From Chytriomyces cf. hyalinus JEL632 (taxonomy: Eukaryota > Chytridiomycota > Chytridiomycetes > Chytridiales > Chytriomycetaceae): DNA of 64,000 nt. The position numbers and the translations under genes are program-made. The stretch is taken from contig JAIWWG010000118.1 of the NCBI GenBank assembly GCA_025435555.1, positions 21,197 to 85,196 of the forward strand. The letters are read 5' to 3'. Numbering within the stretch: the stretch's first letter is position 1; every line of letters starts with the position of its first letter. Shown here in pieces: positions 14,371 through 26,100 of the stretch. A model generated the notes under the pieces. The model did not search any database and was not told the origin of the DNA. It worked only from the letters and a program-made list of their open reading frames with translations.

Positions 14371-16297
14371 ATGCGGCCAACCAGCGCAACTGGGTATGGG
14401 TACTCATCCAGGGGTGTGGGTGTGGATCGCGAGAGGGAAATGGACCGCAAACGATGGGCGGAACGTGACCGCGACAGAGAGCGACCAACCTCAAGCCTTG
14501 CGTATTCCGTGCATCCAAATCAACCACCCTCAACATACTTTCCTGCTTCCAGCCAGCCAGCCTCAGCGCAACACAACCCATACAGCACATACCAATACAG
14601 CACCTATAACCAGCCTTCTACCCATTATAACCCGTACAACGCACCGTACCCGTCGGCCCTCAGCGGCCAGTCCCCCAATCCTTATAACTCTCTGTCTTCA
14701 CTGCAGTCGACCCAAACTGCTTCCTCGACCCATTCGCGCGCGCGTCTCAACTCACCGTCACTGCACCAAAACTACAACGATCCATTCTTTGACAGGCTCA
14801 GAGACTCTTCGACCTCCTCACTCGCAAGGAAGAGAGTCGAGTTTGGATCTAGTTCAGACATCGAGGACATTGACGATGTAAAAACTTGCTCCAATCTCGC
14901 TTTAAATTGCCTGTGATCCTAATTATTTTTTTTCCAAAGAGTGGAAGTGTTCGATCAGATGCCATCCATTCCGCGTCGCAACTTCATCGCCAAAGATATC
15001 CTTCTCACGGTCCATCCATATACAACCGAAATTCAATGAGGTCACCCACTCCATCCACATCTTCAACATTCAACCCATCCAGACTCTCACTCACGCCAAA
15101 CTATCCCCTTGCGGACCCATCCTCGCCTAAACTTGGGTACATGAACATTTCATCCAGCCGTGCAGGCAGCGTGGCAGGGAGTGCAGCAGGAAATGTCTCT
15201 GGCAGCATTAATACTTGGAACAGTCCACGCATGCGTCCGAAGACAGCTGAGCCTTGTCTGCACCAGAGTCACCATTCAACATCATCGCCGCTGTCTCCAA
15301 CAGCGTCCTCTGCGACCACTGCGACTGCGTACTCGAGTCTTCCTAGTGCATTGGGCGCAAATACTCGCATGATTCAAACACTTCTTGAGAAATCGAATTT
15401 GTCTCCTCGCGCTTCTCAGACAACTCCTCGCGTTTCTGACACGGAAAGTCGTCTAGAGAATGCTCAAAAGCAGGAATCGAATCGTCCTCAAACAACAACT
15501 GCAGCTGCATCCGAGCAAACTCCTAAATCTGTGGCTGCTTCAATGGCGCATCCGGCACCAGTTGCGAACAATGCTGATCCTGATTCGAAATCTGTCAGGA
15601 GGCTTGGCACGAGCCGTGATTTGTCAAATGATGTTCAGCGTGGTGCTGAAAGTCCCAAAGGGCAACCTACACCAGTGTCCCTGACGAGTGCTAGAGACGG
15701 TCGAGAATCCTATGAAGCGACCGTGATATATATGGCTAGGAATTTGCGGTTTGTGTCTCCATTCATGTAAAGTTCTGCCGTATTTACCGAGGGCTCATTT
15801 TCAGGCAATCCGTCCGTCTCTCCCTCGAAATCAACAGACTCATGTCACCCCTCAATCAACAACAGCAACAGCAACCCACCACATCAACATCATCCCACAC
15901 CGCACCCGATTCATCCACCACCCCAACCACATCCACCGCCCACCCGCAACTCGCCCATGTCACGGGGTTGACGCAAAACTTGGTTTCTTTGTTACGTTCT
16001 GTTGATGGGGTTATGGAACATTTTGTGCGGAGTGAGAGAATTGTTGTGACGGGAGCTGCTGTGAATGGACCGGGTCGTGGTGGTGGTGGTGTGGCGGCTT
16101 CAATTCCGAGACTTGCGGCTGGAAGTTTTGTGGGGAAGACGGGTGCTCCGGCTGTGAATGGTAGAACTGTGAATGGGTCGAATTCTGGTGTGGTTGTGAA
16201 TGGGTCTGTGAATTCAGGGAATGGTGTACGCGCTGTTGGAGGTGGAGCTGCGGTGAATGGGATGGGTCTTGGGATTCGGAATCCAGCGAATCCATGA
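14371..16297 (+). CDS. Ser/Thr/Pro/Gln-rich disordered protein
   Basis: Three exons (14371-14877, 14940-15748, 15805-16297) join in phase to 602 residues. The N-terminus is Arg-rich (DREREMDRKRWAERDRDRE), followed by long Ser/Thr/Pro/Tyr low-complexity stretches, a polyQ run encoded near 15853-15873, and a Gly/Val/Asn-rich tail with repeated AVNG/VNGS motifs. A single ordered-looking helix spans the exon 2-3 junction (YMARNLRQSVRLSLEINRLM). There is no recognisable catalytic domain. It is probably a cytoplasmic scaffold or condensate-type protein, but that is inference only. It is transcribed divergently from the coiled-coil gene and the two 5' ends may overlap. Confidence 0.7.
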
Positions 16298-16764
16298 AGT
16301 GGCGGTTTTTTGGGTGGTTGTTTCGTGTTGAGAAGTGGAACAGAATAGTATTTGTTTAAATAGAGCTTCATCTATGAGTTTTTCGAAAGGGACAGTATTT
16401 TTTTTTTTTTCACAGAGAGTATAGTATACTTTATTCCATACTTCAACGAGACAGAAGATGCTACGGAATGGGGGGGATGAAGACTAAAAAAAAAAGGCGG
16501 AGGAACAGCCCGTATTTTTTCTCTTTTGGTTCAGGGGCTGCCTCTAAAACAATGTACAAAAATAATTTTCCCCAGGATGGAGAGCAGTTGTTGCTCCCAA
16601 ATCCCTAGCGGCAAGATCAGCATTAACGCATGTAGCACAAACAAACAAACAAAAAAAGTCCCAAAGGAAGCAACAAAGAAAGCAGGTTTCAGTAAATCGC
16701 GCCCCCAAAAAAGATTACCAACAAGCCGGCAAAAAAAGATACAAAAACAAACCCTCCTACACAA
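16298..16764. other. Convergent 3' intergenic region
   Basis: Space between the stops of the Ser-rich protein and the SKN7-like gene. It holds homopolymer T and A runs (16398-16410, 16485-16494), suitable as polyadenylation regions for both. No coding signal is seen. Confidence 0.5.
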
Positions 16765-19377
16765 TCACACAAAGTAGGTGTCCACCATATCCACAAGCGC
16801 ACCAAACGACAATGGCTTGGTCAGAATATCCGTCATTCCAACGTCTCGGTACGTTTGTCTGTCCGGTTCCGCAATGGTCACACATGTCAGTGCAATGATT
16901 GGAACTGTGCGGTAATATTCGCGAATCTGGCGTGTCGCTTGCAATCCGTTCAGAGTCGGCAGCATGATATCCATGACAATCAAATCATATGGTGTCACAC
17001 CCTGTGCGCTGCCCAGAGATTGTTGGAAGCGTTTCATGGGTCATCATCTCCAGATTCACTCATGGCACTCGGGGTGAGCGAGTGGGGGTGCCCCGATCAC
17101 ATCGTAAAAGGGCGGTGGACTTTCGGCGCTTGTAAGCGCAGGTGATCCACCTCGATACATTTCCGGGCTTTCGAGAGATTCGCGGATTTCGTCGGCTTCA
17201 TCGTCATTGTGGGGGAGCGGGCTTTCGACCGAGTTGTTGCTGCTGCTGATGGCTTTTCGCACAGCTTCGCGGCCGGTTGTGGCAGTGTCGCAGACAAAGT
17301 TGAGGCGGGTGAGGTATGCAGCGACAATCTTGCGGTAGATTGCGTCGTCGTCGACAATGAGGGCTCTGCGTACAGGTCTGCATTGCAAGTCAGTCAACCT
17401 AAACAAATGGCAACATGGAAATTGTGTACTCAACGCATCAACGGCTCGTTTCTTCTATATGTGCTAAAGCGGACTTCTGGGTTCTGAGCAGACGGCGAGG
17501 TATCCTCAGAGCCGCTTGGAACTTCTGACGCAGTTGGAACTACAGCGGTATTGGCACTTTCATGCATGGGAGCTGATTCTCCACCCGAAGTTCTTGTACG
17601 GGTTTCGAAATACGTGAGAGCTCGAGTGATTCCGTCATGAATAGATGTCGTTGAGGCGTCCACTTGCATAATATTTTCATCCCTTTCGAGCGCATGTGGT
17701 ACTTGTTCGGGTTGCTGCTGGATCTGGTCTACAAGAAACTGGGTTTGCTGATGGGGTTGCTGATGGTTGAGATCAGTCACGCCGCTCACGATCCGCGTGC
17801 TGTAGTCAATAAGGGTGGATGCCCCTTCAATTTCGCCGGTTTCAGCAAATCTACCCACCGAATAGTCTGGTGACAAAGTCCCCAGCAGTGCATTCAGTCC
17901 GGCTCTTTTCGAGTTGCTGCTGGACTGGTCGTCAATTGAACCTACTGAAGATCCGCGTGGATTCATTACTGCTACTTGTATGCACTCTTCCAGAAGGTAA
18001 ACTGTACAGATGAATCTCGGTTCGCATTTTGTGTCTCGCACATGGCAATGACGTTTGAAAGCTTCCTCTGCATCGTTTCATCCTTTTCACGCATCATTTC
18101 CTTCAGTTCTCCTATTTGAGCACGGAAAGATTGCATCGTCTCCATGAGGCAATGGACTTGCTTTGTTGTCGATGCATGGGCATGCGCCATTTCATCCAAC
18201 CGACGAGAAAGGTTGTTTGCAAACTCCACCGGCACATTTTCCGAATGGATGGGCTGTATTGAATAGGGGTGGGGTGTGTTGTATGAGTCGAGTGTGGATG
18301 GGCGTGAAACTGAGGCGGCATTCTATGCGGGCTGTCAGCTTGCTGATACGACGAGTGATCCACAGGAGTAGCTGAAGTTGAGGCGTGTGAAGTAGGGCGT
18401 TTGGTATTGTCTTTCGTGATGGTTCATGTGGAATTTGCGGGTGCTCTGCTGGATGGAACTTGAGGGAGATGGTAACCGTTGCTTTGATGTGATGGGTGGT
18501 CAGATGGAGATGCCGCGATGTGGGGATGCTGGAATGGGCCAAATGCTGAAGGATTGAATTCTGGCGACACTTTGACGAGAGTCGGTTCCAGCGTCCATTT
18601 CAGTCGTCGTCTGATTCCGCGGGGGTTTGCATGGGTTGATGATTTGGACGACTTGGAGCGTTTGTCGAGCGAGATTGTTGATTTTGCTTTGACGCGCGTG
18701 ACTCTGTGCAGAGAGTCTTTGGCATCACGCCTAAAGTGCGGGTGTTTGAACTCGGCGCTTGGCTGTAGTAAGAGATGGTAAATTTAGTGCCAAGACAGAC
18801 CCAGTGTTGGACAAAACACGGAACCCCAAATAAAAAAATAAAAAACACGCCACCGTTTCGAAACCCACTGAATCCTTTTTGATCTTTTTGAACTGGTACT
18901 TAGTTGAGCTGGCGTACGAATGAAGCATAGTTGCGATGCGCAGACAGCAGCGGCAGAACAAGCGACGAGAACAGTGCCAGATCAACAATCTCGAAAGAAG
19001 CACCGTCGTGCGACCAGCACACTGCAGACGCAAACTGGGCTGGATTTGCTAGAATGCTGGTTTTGTGTTGTACAGAACAGGGCCCTTGTTAGTAAGGGTG
19101 GAGGGGTGATGGGTGGGGTCAAGGGCCAAGCGAGCTTCAACGGACAAGTCGAGCAACAAAGCGAGAGAAGCTTCCACGAACAGAGAGCGACAGGGCGGGA
19201 ACACGAGGGGATGGTAAGCGTGTGTACGTACCCATACAGCTTGCCCACAAAGCCCGTTGAGACGTTGCCCCGCCCTGGAGCGCCCGTCGGGGCACTTGGA
19301 CCGGCAGTCAGAGTGATGGCGGTGGGCCTGTCTCCTCTCTCCGCTCCGTCATTCGCTAGCACGGGAGTCGGACTCAT
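16765..19377 (-). CDS. SKN7-like HSF-domain response regulator, with one apparent frameshift
   Basis: Transcription factor of the fungal SKN7/Prr1 type: the output arm of two-component phosphorelays for oxidative and osmotic stress. Exon 1 (19232-19377) ends FVGKLYG; exon 2 (18854-19056) holds the rest of the HSF DNA-binding helix region (AVCWSHDGASFEIVDLALF, VLPLLSAHRNYASFVRQLN); exon 3 (from 18762) has AEFKHPHFRRDAKDSLHRV. A coiled coil follows (about 18040-18235, MREKDETMQRKLSNVIAM). The receiver domain is at the end: RRALIVDDDAIYRKIVAAYL, phospho-Asp in YDLIVMDIMLPTLNG, and TKP lysine. Between the acidic pocket and the phospho-Asp lies about 45 extra residues rich in Ser/Glu/Pro. Directly after RQLN the frame meets TAA, and the conserved KYQFKKIKKD continues one base later. 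The exon borders between 18435 and 18040 and near 17440 are not fully resolved. Confidence 0.8.
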
Positions 19378-20039
19378 CCGTTCGTTGTCTCTGGATTGAC
19401 TCGTTTTTGGTTTTAACAGACAAAATTTAAAAACAACGGGTTGCGGGTTACGTAAGGCTGTCTGAGTGCATTATGCGTGCTCTGAACAGGGAGGCGGGGT
19501 TTGCGCGTGGGCGTCTCATGTGGGCTTCAGAGCAAGGCGCCTATTTGTCTGCTGTTTCTGTTCTCTTCTCTATCATCGTCTTCTCTCACATTATGTATTC
19601 ATACCATCATCAACATGGGGATGGAAGGAGGGGTGGAAGAGAGGGAGAAGTGTGAGCCTCGCAATTGCTCCCGACAATCACAGCCCATGGTCGCCATAGG
19701 ACAGACCAGCGGAGCATAAGCAGCAGCACCCGAAGCGAGGTTCTAATGAGTCGGTGTTGGGATCCATATGACGACAAGATAAGGTCATTGCTTTGCTATT
19801 CAGTCCCCGAGAGGAGCTGACGAGCCGTAGCATCCTTACAAGTGCTTTTGATGTTCCCTTCTTCGATAAGTTTTAACGAAAGAAGGAAGGCCGCTATTTA
19901 TACCCCCTGCTAAAAAGCCCCGAACTGCACCAACAACAACCCGTGATACTGTCGAGCCAGGGCTGCTCATCCCATATCGCCCTCATCAAGGACATGCATG
20001 CACCCTGAGATTTGCAGCATATAATAAACATGGCTTCCC
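19378..20039. other. Divergent intergenic region, SKN7-like / HMG-box
   Basis: About 660 bp between two divergent starts, without a supported gene. A TATA-like ctatttatacc lies at about 19892-19902. Nothing else stands out. Confidence 0.4.
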
Positions 20040-21288
20040 ATGCTTTTCATCGCTTGTTTTAAACACGGCCTCCCACACATGCACCGTTTTGCAAAAACAA
20101 GAGTTTTCATGTCGCTTTCAAGCTTACATCGTCTCCCGAGCCTTGTGCGGCTGATGCAGCTGAACCCGCTCCAGTTATTTGGGTCTCTTCAAGCCCGCTT
20201 CGGCAGCAACCAAACTGTGATTGCAGAGGCGATAAAAGCGCCCAGTGCCGACTTCATGAAGGAACAAAGTAAGTCACTGTTTACAGAACAACAAGGCATT
20301 GAATTTTGCAAACAGGAAAGATTCTGCTGTTAAAGTCCCAACTGTCCAACCTCCCGCAACCGACCCGCGAGGCACCGAAGCAGCCTCCGTCAGCCTATAT
20401 TCTCTTTTGCAAGGACCGCAGATCTCATGTCGCAGATTTGGGACATATTGCGGAGCTCCCAAAAGGCGAACGGCCGAAAGCCATCATGAAGGAACTCGCG
20501 GAACTCTGGAAAGTAGCCACCCTTTCTGAACGCGAGGTTTTTCCAAGTGTTTTTTTTTGATTAGGTATCTGCTATCTCTTTTACTTACACCCTGAATCTT
20601 GGCTGTTTCAGAAATACGTGTCTGAAGCCCAGCAACTCAAGCAAGCATACAATGAACAGCTGTCCACGCACCAGAAAGAAAGCAACCTCAACGACTTTCT
20701 TCTTGATCAAACACGTTTGCAAATGGAGCGTTCCATTGCGCGTGCGGAGCGTAACGTTGAACGCATCTTGGACCCGCAGTTGCCAAAACGACCCGACAAC
20801 GCCCATGTCTTGTTTCTCAAGAGTGAGAACGCATACAAGATGGGTGCGAAAGGAGTTCAGGAGGGGGCTGCCCAATGGAAGACGTTGGGCGATTTTGAAA
20901 AAGAGGTTTCTATTTTTTTTTTTTTTTTTTTTTTTTGTTTGTTGAACGACTTGTCAGTTTTGCTGACTGTATGATTGAAAAAACAGCCATTCTTGAAATC
21001 GGCCGAGCAACTCAGAGAAAATTACGAGAGGGCCATGGCGGAACGCAAAAAGAGCACGGCTGCCCCCGCTGGAAAAGTTTCTCTAAAGGTATATACACTT
21101 CCAGCAACTAATTTACACTTACTTTACGCAAACAGGGATTCAGCAGTGCGGTAGTCATCAAACCGCGTCTTGAAGCTGTGGGAAAAGCGAAAGGCTGCCG
21201 CCCAGACTTGAGTGTCCTCACAAGCCAAACACAGAAGATGTCCATTCAGTATCTGGATTGGGGGGGCTGTATATACAAGTTGATATGA
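20040..21288 (+). CDS. Mitochondrial protein with two HMG boxes, TFAM/Abf2-like
   Basis: Five exons (20040-20268, 20316-20536, 20612-20905, 20987-21088, 21136-21288) join in phase to 332 residues. The N-terminus is basic and hydrophobic with few acidic residues (SLSSLHRLPSLVRLMQLN), as expected for mitochondrial import; an internal ATG at 20109 gives an even better presequence and may be the true start. HMG box 1 starts PPSAYILFCKDRR, box 2 starts RPDNAHVLFLKSE. A Lys-rich helix and an Ala/Lys tail follow. Two HMG boxes behind a presequence is the layout of mtDNA-packaging factors that bend and compact DNA and can activate transcription. The next gene on the same strand is the mitochondrial ssDNA-binding protein, which supports a nucleoid role. 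Confidence 0.8.
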
Positions 21289-21486
21289 TGTATTTTAAAC
21301 GGACGCGATGCTTGCAGTTGAGTAATAAAAAGTGATTGAACCATTGTTCGAGGCCTTGAACCATTGTTGGCGGTCAACAAAAATTTTCACCCTTCAAGGA
21401 CGCGACAAGCAACAAACACGCTGATACTTAATGGCGAGCACCAACCAATCTTCAGTATCCACCAACCAGCTTGAAAATTGCACAAA

Positions 21487-22116
21487 ATGTTTTCCATCGC
21501 AGCCACCACATCCCACTCCATCCCATTTGCATTCGGACTTTCGTCCAGAGTAACACACCTTTCTTGGAAGAATCTCTCACCCACTGACCCGCCTCCACTT
21601 CCTATATAAATCCCCCAGAGGTTTGCTTCATCCGTCAACAAAACAATCCTCCTGGGCCACGTCGGACGCAACCCCGAATTCCGTCCCTTCCTAGACCAAC
21701 TCCAAGGCTCCCCAACTCGCGGCGTCTGGTCCTTCACTCTCGCCACTGACCATTACTCCAAAAAGTCTGGTGATGCTGAGTGGTCTAAAAGTGTCGACTG
21801 GCACACTGTCAAACACTTTGGAAGCGCGGATAAACCCATGTATGCGAAAAGGGTCATTGAGAAGGGTACGCTTGTGCAGGTGCAGGGGCGCATGACTTAC
21901 TACCGGTCTGAAGATAAAGAACGCATTTATGCCAGTGTTATTGCTGGTATGTAGATTGTGTTTGTGACCTGAATGGGGCATGTACTCATGTTGTTGGTGT
22001 TGTTGGCAGATAAAGTCGGTGCGGTCTCTTCGAAACGCGCTCCTGACGCAGCTGTAGGAACTGCCAGTGCCGGAATTCTTGAACAGGAGATTGCAAACGA
22101 AGCGGCGGTTGTTTAA
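21487..22116 (+). CDS. RIM1: Mitochondrial single-stranded DNA-binding protein
   Basis: Three exons (21487-21549, 21619-21946, 22010-22116) join in phase to 165 residues. After a short import leader (MFSIAATTSHSIPFAFGLSS) the bacterial-type OB fold begins: SVNKTILLGHVGRNPEFR, FTLATDHYSK, VDWHTVKHFG, YAKRVIEKGTLVQVQGRM, YYRSEDKERIYASVIAD. These match mtSSB of the SSB family, which coats single-stranded mtDNA during replication. Length is slightly above yeast Rim1 (135 residues). It starts 198 bp after the HMG-box gene. Confidence 0.92.
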
Positions 22117-22322
22117 AAAAAGAGTTTTTGCGTTGCTGTGAGAGTTGAACATTCATGAACATTTTTTCATTTTGCACCTTCATGTCTGTCTGTTTTTATT
22201 CTTTTTTATATGGAGAAATGAAGCAATATCTGAGTTATCACTGTTGCAATTTCGCATCTGCTTATTTATCAAACGGCTTCAAATCTTTTTACAATTTCGG
22301 AGCGTGTCTCGAAGGGACCGGC

Positions 22323-23057
22323 TTACAACACTAAGCAGTCGACGTTCAATATGACGCGTACCTCCCTGGCCAAGTTGATTTCATTCAAATAGTGCCTTGA
22401 AGACAATTGAACGCGTGCTTGCGGATTCCCATGAAAAAATGACACTCGGAGTGTCTCAGTCGGCGTCGGGTGGCTAATGAATTTTAAAGCTGGCGGCGGT
22501 TGCGGCGTATGTGGAAATGCTGTTGGTTTCGGATGAGTTGGCGGCTTCTTTTTTGGTGTTTTAACGCGCCGGAGATTGTGTTGTTTGGATAGGAAGAGGT
22601 GGTGGAATACGGGGTTTTCGATTTCGGCAGGTTGTTTGAAGATTGTGGTTTCGCTTGTATGAACTACTGCGGGTCGAATCTGCTTGTCCGAGTGCCCGAT
22701 CGACGTTAAAGAGCGCGTTTGGAATTGATAGCACAAATCGAGCGTCACGGATGGTTCGTTTGCGTGCGTGGGAAAAGTGATTGTGACTGCGAAATGCAGG
22801 AAATCAGATGCTGGCGCCATTGAACTTTCGACAATCAAGAATAGAAAGACGGAGACATCGATGGAATGGATCAAGAGAATAAAGACGGTCATGTTCTTGG
22901 TTGGTTGTAGGCTTGCGATAAGGTGTGATGGGTTTTGAGACTTTGAAAGGGTTCCGACTTGCACGTGGCATCGGATGGATGTTGTCTGAACGAACTGGTT
23001 CTGTAAAAAGATGCGCGTCAAGTCGCAGGAAATGAATGTAATACACGCAGTTACCAT
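22323..23057 (-). CDS. Hypothetical protein, possible membrane segment
   Basis: A 244-residue open frame. The first 54 nt after the start codon have a clean intron look (GTAACT...TTTTTACAG, 23001-23054) in phase 0, so the spliced protein would begin Met-Asn-Gln-Phe-Val. There is a hydrophobic stretch (TVFILLIHSIDVSVFLFLIV) near residue 45, a beta-like middle (DFLHFAVTITFPTHANEPSV) and a Pro/Lys-rich C-terminal part. No family is recognised. It converges on the mtSSB gene, 206 bp away. Confidence 0.45.
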   Translation of the reverse strand: MVTACITFISCDLTRIFLQNQFVQTTSIRCHVQVGTLSKSQNPSHLIASLQPTKNMTVFILLIHSIDVSVFLFLIVESSMAPASDFLHFAVTITFPTHANEPSVTLDLCYQFQTRSLTSIGHSDKQIRPAVVHTSETTIFKQPAEIENPVFHHLFLSKQHNLRRVKTPKKKPPTHPKPTAFPHTPQPPPALKFISHPTPTETLRVSFFHGNPQARVQLSSRHYLNEINLAREVRVILNVDCLVL

Positions 23058-23145
23058 TTCTCAAGAGCGATCCAAAACGACGGAAAAGAATTATTTTATT
23101 TGTAAAGCAATTCTTACAGCAATCGAAACCGAGTCATCCCACAAA

Positions 23146-26100
23146 TTATGACTCACTCGCTGCAGTTCCGTCAGCAACACTGCAAATATCGACTTGAGAT
23201 GGTTCTCGTTCCAAAGGAGCTGGTACCGCTTTCTTTGCTGGTACCGCTTTCTTTGCTGGAGTCGAAACCTGCGCCGCCGCCGCTTTCTTCTTGGCAGATG
23301 CAACCGATGCAGGGTTCCTGAATCCTGCGGCTTTTCTTTTCCATTCATTGTAATCCAAAGCCAAGAGACTTTTTAAGTCAATTTTGCCGTTGTTTGTGAG
23401 CGGAATGTAGGAAACAGGAACGAAGACTTGAGGGATCATGTATGCCGGCAGGAAGCGCTCGCACTCTTGCTGAAGTAAGTCTATGCGTGATGCAACTACG
23501 GGCCGAATTTGCAGCACATCATGCCTGTCATTATTTTCAAGTTCCGAATCTTTCAAGTCCAAAAAACAAACGAGGACCTGTGTTGTGTGAGTCAGTGACA
23601 GAAGCGAAGCGGTCAAGAAGTCATTGAAACTGATTACATCGTTTGAATGAGTGAGAACGCATTGCCGCACGGCTGGATTCCTTGCCAAAACAGCTTCGAT
23701 TTCCCCGAGCTCAACAGGCTGCCCTCGAATTTTCACTTGGGCATCGCGCCTTCCCAAGATTACCGTGTCCCCATTTCTGTCAACTCTTCCGGTATCTCCA
23801 GACTTATACATTTTGCTTCCGAGGACGAAGGGATCATCCAAGAAGGATTGCGATGTCAGTACGGGATGATTGATGTACCCTCTAGCAACTTGCAAGCCTG
23901 CGATATAAATTTCTCCTACAGCTCCTGCAGGAACAGGATTCAATGAACTATCCAGCAGGTACCACCAAGTCTTCTCTTTGGGGGTTCCGATGGAGACAAC
24001 TTCTGCCTCTGGTGTGATTTGATGAATGGCAATGGCGACTGCAGCTTCCGAGGGTCCTAATTTGGGCCAAGATTTCAGAAGGATCCGTTCATAGAAAAAG
24101 TTATATAGCTGCATTTACCGTAAACGTTGACGAAACGAAGTGTACTGCGCCATGTATTTGCTAACTCCATTGAAATCATTTCACCTCCAACACCCAGGTA
24201 TTTGAGGGATAGATGAGAAGAAGGAGAAAGCATATTTGAAATTGTAGGCGTGGTAATGAGGCCAGTGACCTTTGTCGCAATGCAGATGTTTTGAAAGTCT
24301 GCGAAAAGCATGTCCTTTTGAACACTGATAAGAGCAGCCCCGGCATAGAAAGTAGACACATATCAGCAATGCTGAGATCAAAAGTGAATGCTGCCACTTG
24401 GAGAATTCCATTATGGCAGCTGGTCTTGAGCTCAGAGTTGAAAAATTTTGCAATGGCCACCAGACTAGAAATTTCCAAGATCACGCCTTTCGGTGCACCA
24501 GTAGTTCCTGACGTGAATATTATCCAGGCAGGATCGGATTCGCTCATTGTGGGAAACGTGATGTCATCTTTCGGCAAGTCCGTCAGCATCGTGGATCCAA
24601 AGTCGATCCCAAAATCGATCGCCACACAGCCCAGAGACTCGATTAAGCTAACGTGTCGATTAAAGGCAATCACAAGGCAAGGGTTGCATTGTATTTTGAT
24701 AGGGGCGAGCCGTTCTTTCGAGAGACTCATGTCGAATGGAACGTAAACACCGCCCACTTTCCAGATTGCCAAAATGCAAATAAACAATTCAGCGCAGCGA
24801 TCGAAGCTTACTCCAACAACGGAAAGTTTGGAGACGTTATTTCGGACGAGGAAAGCCGCCATTCGAGTCGAAACTTCGTCAAGTTCACGATAGCTCCATT
24901 TCCGACTTCCAGTGAAATCTTCAATTGCCAGACGTTCTGCATGTTTCATGAATGATTGACCAAGCATCTCAAGGAGAGTCTCTGAGCAATGAGGTTTCAT
25001 TGGTGGTGGCAGAGGAGACGTTGCTAAAGTTGGACTGACAACAGAGTACAGAACCGTCCTCAGTTCTTTAATAAGTGAGCGCAGGAGATACTCCTCCACT
25101 TGAAGCGGGTTGAATTCAATCTGAACGTCAAGTCCGTCATGATTATGGGACAAATGGATGTGTAACGGAAATTTCTGATGATGGTTTGCCACCGGCTTTT
25201 TGATGAAGTTTGAGCTCCCCGCAACATCATTGACAATTGAAATCATTGTGACTCCCTTCATTTCCAGCTCCCAGTTGTAGTCCGTGCGAAGCCTTTCCAA
25301 AATACTTCGAAAGGAACTGATGCATTTTCGACATCGCTTTCGACACGTCCTGCAAGGTTTGGGGATATGACAGCGCACGATTTTCATGCCGAACAAAAAC
25401 AGTGTTGATCAGAGGACCCATTACTGATAAACTCTCACTGCTTGTTCGTTGAGATATCGGTGTAGCGATAACGAAAGAGGGTTGCGCCGAAAAGCGACCC
25501 AACGCGATCAGAAGAGCACTCAGCAAACTGTTAAAAGATGTCGCGCCGGTTTCCAGGAAAGCATTGCAATCCGATGACGAAAATACTTGTTCCGAAATCG
25601 ACATCACTGATAAATCAGACAGAAGTGGTCTTGGCAATTCCAGAAGGGGGGTGCCGCGCAAGTCTTCATATAGCTGCTTCCAGTTTCTTTCGAATGCTTC
25701 ACGTTCATAGTCCGCTTGCGACAGTGAAAACGCGGCAAAGTTCGCTTCGCGCAAACGAACGATGTTGCCAGATGCCATTTGGTCCTCAACTTGGGCGTAA
25801 AATAAGTCAACAGACCTTGAAAGATAGGACAGTCAGTTTCAAGACACAATGAATTCAAATTTAAAATCACCATTCGTCGGCGACCATGTGGTGAAAGTTC
25901 ACGTATATGCAGCTGCCAGAAGTTCCGAGGTCGAACACATGACACCGAACAAGAGGCCCAGCCTCAAGATCAAATACCTCCAAGTTGTCTTGTGCGGCAA
26001 AAATTTCTACACGCATCAATCCGTTCGCATCGTTCGAAAAGTCATGAACGTTGATTTCATAGTTCGAAGACGGAAGCACAATTTGCGTGAGCCCAGTATC

